Assembly (NCBI GenBank): GCA_017613855.1
Contig: JAGACY010000390.1
Span: 1-6,373, forward strand
Direction: 5' to 3'
DNA from: Pseudomonadota bacterium
GTDB lineage: Bacteria > Myxococcota > Bradymonadia > UBA4248
DNA: 6,373 nucleotides
The position numbers and the translations under genes were made by a program. The notes under the pieces are model-generated. The model did not search any database. It worked only from the letters and a program-made list of their open reading frames with translations, and was not told the DNA's origin. Positions 5,761 to 6,373 of the stretch are shown piece by piece (position 1 is the first letter of the stretch; every line of letters starts with the position of its first letter).

Positions 5761-5775
5761 CCCATTTTAAATGGG
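5761..5775. promoter_or_regulatory. 15-bp inverted repeat upstream of the lipoprotein promoter
   Basis: CCCATTT-T-AAATGGG is a perfect 7-1-7 inverted repeat ending six bases before the -35 element at 5781. This is a typical position and size for a dimeric regulator's binding site, either activator or repressor. The regulator is unknown. Confidence 0.4.
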
Positions 5776-5780
5776 ATAAT

Positions 5781-5808
5781 TTGCCTGCATTCAATAAGAT
5801 GATATGCT
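5781..5808 (+). promoter_or_regulatory. Extended -10 promoter for the 5871 lipoprotein
   Basis: TTGCCT (5781-5786) is followed after 16 bases by TATGCT (5803-5808), which is preceded by TGA to give the extended motif TGATATGCT. The start would lie near 5815, giving a 5' leader of about 56 bases. Confidence 0.5.
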
Positions 5809-5821
5809 GACATGAATCCAA

Positions 5822-5836
5822 ATTGGCAGTGCCAAT
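5822..5836. promoter_or_regulatory. 15-bp inverted repeat, possible operator
   Basis: ATTGGCA-G-TGCCAAT is a perfect 7-1-7 inverted repeat just downstream of the predicted transcription start. A dimeric repressor bound here would block transcription. Its sequence differs from the one at 5761, and their centres are 61 bases apart. The TTGGCA/TGCCAA halves resemble several regulator half-sites, so no specific family is claimed. Confidence 0.4.
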
Positions 5837-5858
5837 GCGGTAAAAAACTTTTTACGAT

Positions 5859-5864
5859 GAGGAG
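5859..5864 (+). promoter_or_regulatory. Shine-Dalgarno GAGGAG for the 5871 lipoprotein
   Basis: GAGGAG ends six bases before the ATG at 5871, near-ideal spacing. It decides the start of this gene. A GTAAAAA/TTTTTAC inverted repeat ends four bases before it (5840-5855) and could affect access to it. Confidence 0.8.
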
Positions 5865-5870
5865 CTTACA

Positions 5871-6373
5871 ATGAAGCAATTATTAAGTATCTGCCTGTGT
5901 TGTATGGTTGTTGTATTGATGGTTTCGTGCGGTTCAAAGAAAGATAATGAGGCAGCGGGAACAGACAAAGCTGCAGCCGGAACAGAATCGACAGACAAAG
6001 CCGACAATGGCGACATTGCAGCCAAAGACCAAAAAGATTCTGGTTCGTTAAAAGACGGACAATGGCCCGCATCCATCTATTCCAAATACGGCATCGATGA
6101 AATCTCTACAAAAGGTAAAATTGTTTACACAGAATTTCCACCCGATGGTCCTTATCAATACACTGTCGATTACGCAGGCGTCACCCGGGAAGAACTCAAA
6201 GCATGGGTCGATAAACTCATCGCCAAAGGCATGAGAATTCATGATCGGGATAAAGAAAGAGTTTATAATAAAGACTATGATCACGACACCATGATCTATT
6301 TTGCTGACGAAAAACAGCCTTACAGAATGCGCCTTTCATTCGATTTCAAACAAGATATGGAATTCGAATATTA
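5871..6373 (+). CDS. Lipoprotein with acidic/Ala-rich linker (open at window end)
   Basis: The reading frame from ATG 5871 gives 167 residues with no stop before the window edge; the last two bases, TA, could begin a stop codon. MKQLLSICLCCMVVVLMVSC is a signal peptide with lipobox M-V-S-Cys20. Gly at +2 would favour the outer membrane in a Gram-negative cell. Residues 21 to about 63 form a low-complexity Asp/Lys/Ala/Gly/Thr linker with short duplications (ACAGACAAAGC at 5961 and 5991). From QWPASIYSKYGI (64-75) a folded domain begins, including KIVYTEF, a predicted helix GVTREELKAWVDKLIAKGM and beta-like MIYFADEKQPYRMRLSFDF. A similar W-P-x-x-x-Y start with a later helix occurs in small lipoproteins of unknown function, but I cannot name the family. 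It is divergent from typA and has its own promoter and ribosome binding site. Confidence 0.88.
   Translation, partial: MKQLLSICLCCMVVVLMVSCGSKKDNEAAGTDKAAAGTESTDKADNGDIAAKDQKDSGSLKDGQWPASIYSKYGIDEISTKGKIVYTEFPPDGPYQYTVDYAGVTREELKAWVDKLIAKGMRIHDRDKERVYNKDYDHDTMIYFADEKQPYRMRLSFDFKQDMEFEY

Larger units (their letters stand above)
5566..5870. other. Divergent promoter region (typA / lipoprotein)
   Basis: About 305 bases without a gene. It holds an AT-rich hairpin in the typA leader (5588-5607), the typA promoter (5663-5691), an A/T-tract block (5705-5722), a 15-bp inverted repeat (5761-5775), the lipoprotein promoter (5781-5808), a second 15-bp inverted repeat (5822-5836), a GTAAAAA/TTTTTAC inverted repeat (5840-5855) and the lipoprotein ribosome binding site (5859-5864). 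No small ORF or RNA gene is recognisable. Confidence 0.75.

Overview
The window looks like ordinary chromosomal sequence from a Gram-negative bacterium of moderate GC content. Three of its six protein genes are lipoproteins with signal peptide and lipobox. One of these has a Pro-Thr-Pro-Asp-Asn repeat linker and another is built from repeated DxNxDGxxD loops. That style is common in Myxococcota, Bradymonadota and related former deltaproteobacteria. The lineage is an inference from protein style only; no rRNA or other decisive marker is present.

Layout, left to right. (1) Positions 1-868, minus strand: a two-gene lipoprotein operon. The promoter-proximal gene (868 to 221) encodes a 215-residue lipoprotein with five acidic, EF-hand-like loops. 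Fourteen bases later begins a second lipoprotein (206 to 1, cut by the window edge), whose 15-bp tandem repeats encode PTPDN units. (2) Positions 869-1180: divergent intergenic region. It holds a good extended -10 promoter for the lipoprotein operon, a small terminator-like hairpin in that operon's leader, a GC-rich structured element, and a possible 22-codon leader ORF whose stop overlaps the next start. (3) Positions 1181-3690, plus strand: a B12-binding-type radical SAM protein (DUF4080-like C-terminus), then a divergent NAD kinase. (4) Positions 3691-3738: convergent gap with a perfect 28-bp palindrome and short heptad repeats. (5) Positions 3739-5565, minus strand: the ribosome-associated GTPase TypA/BipA, complete and canonical apart from its G5 loop. 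(6) Positions 5566-5870: divergent promoter region with a near-consensus sigma70-type promoter for typA and an extended -10 promoter for the next gene, the latter flanked by two 15-bp inverted repeats. (7) Positions 5871-6373, plus strand: a third lipoprotein, open at the window edge.

The genes do not form an obvious single pathway. TypA and NAD kinase are housekeeping functions, the radical SAM enzyme has no assigned substrate, and the lipoproteins are of unknown role. I see no mobile element, CRISPR array, phage gene or defence system. The most unusual features are non-coding. Imperfect heptanucleotide repeats (consensus AATKCGG) lie at the 3' ends of all three genes in the centre of the window. 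The palindrome and heptads also supply the last codons and stop codon of the NAD kinase gene. A small Leu-rich leader ORF precedes the radical SAM gene. I do not find convincing evidence of a new multi-gene system here.
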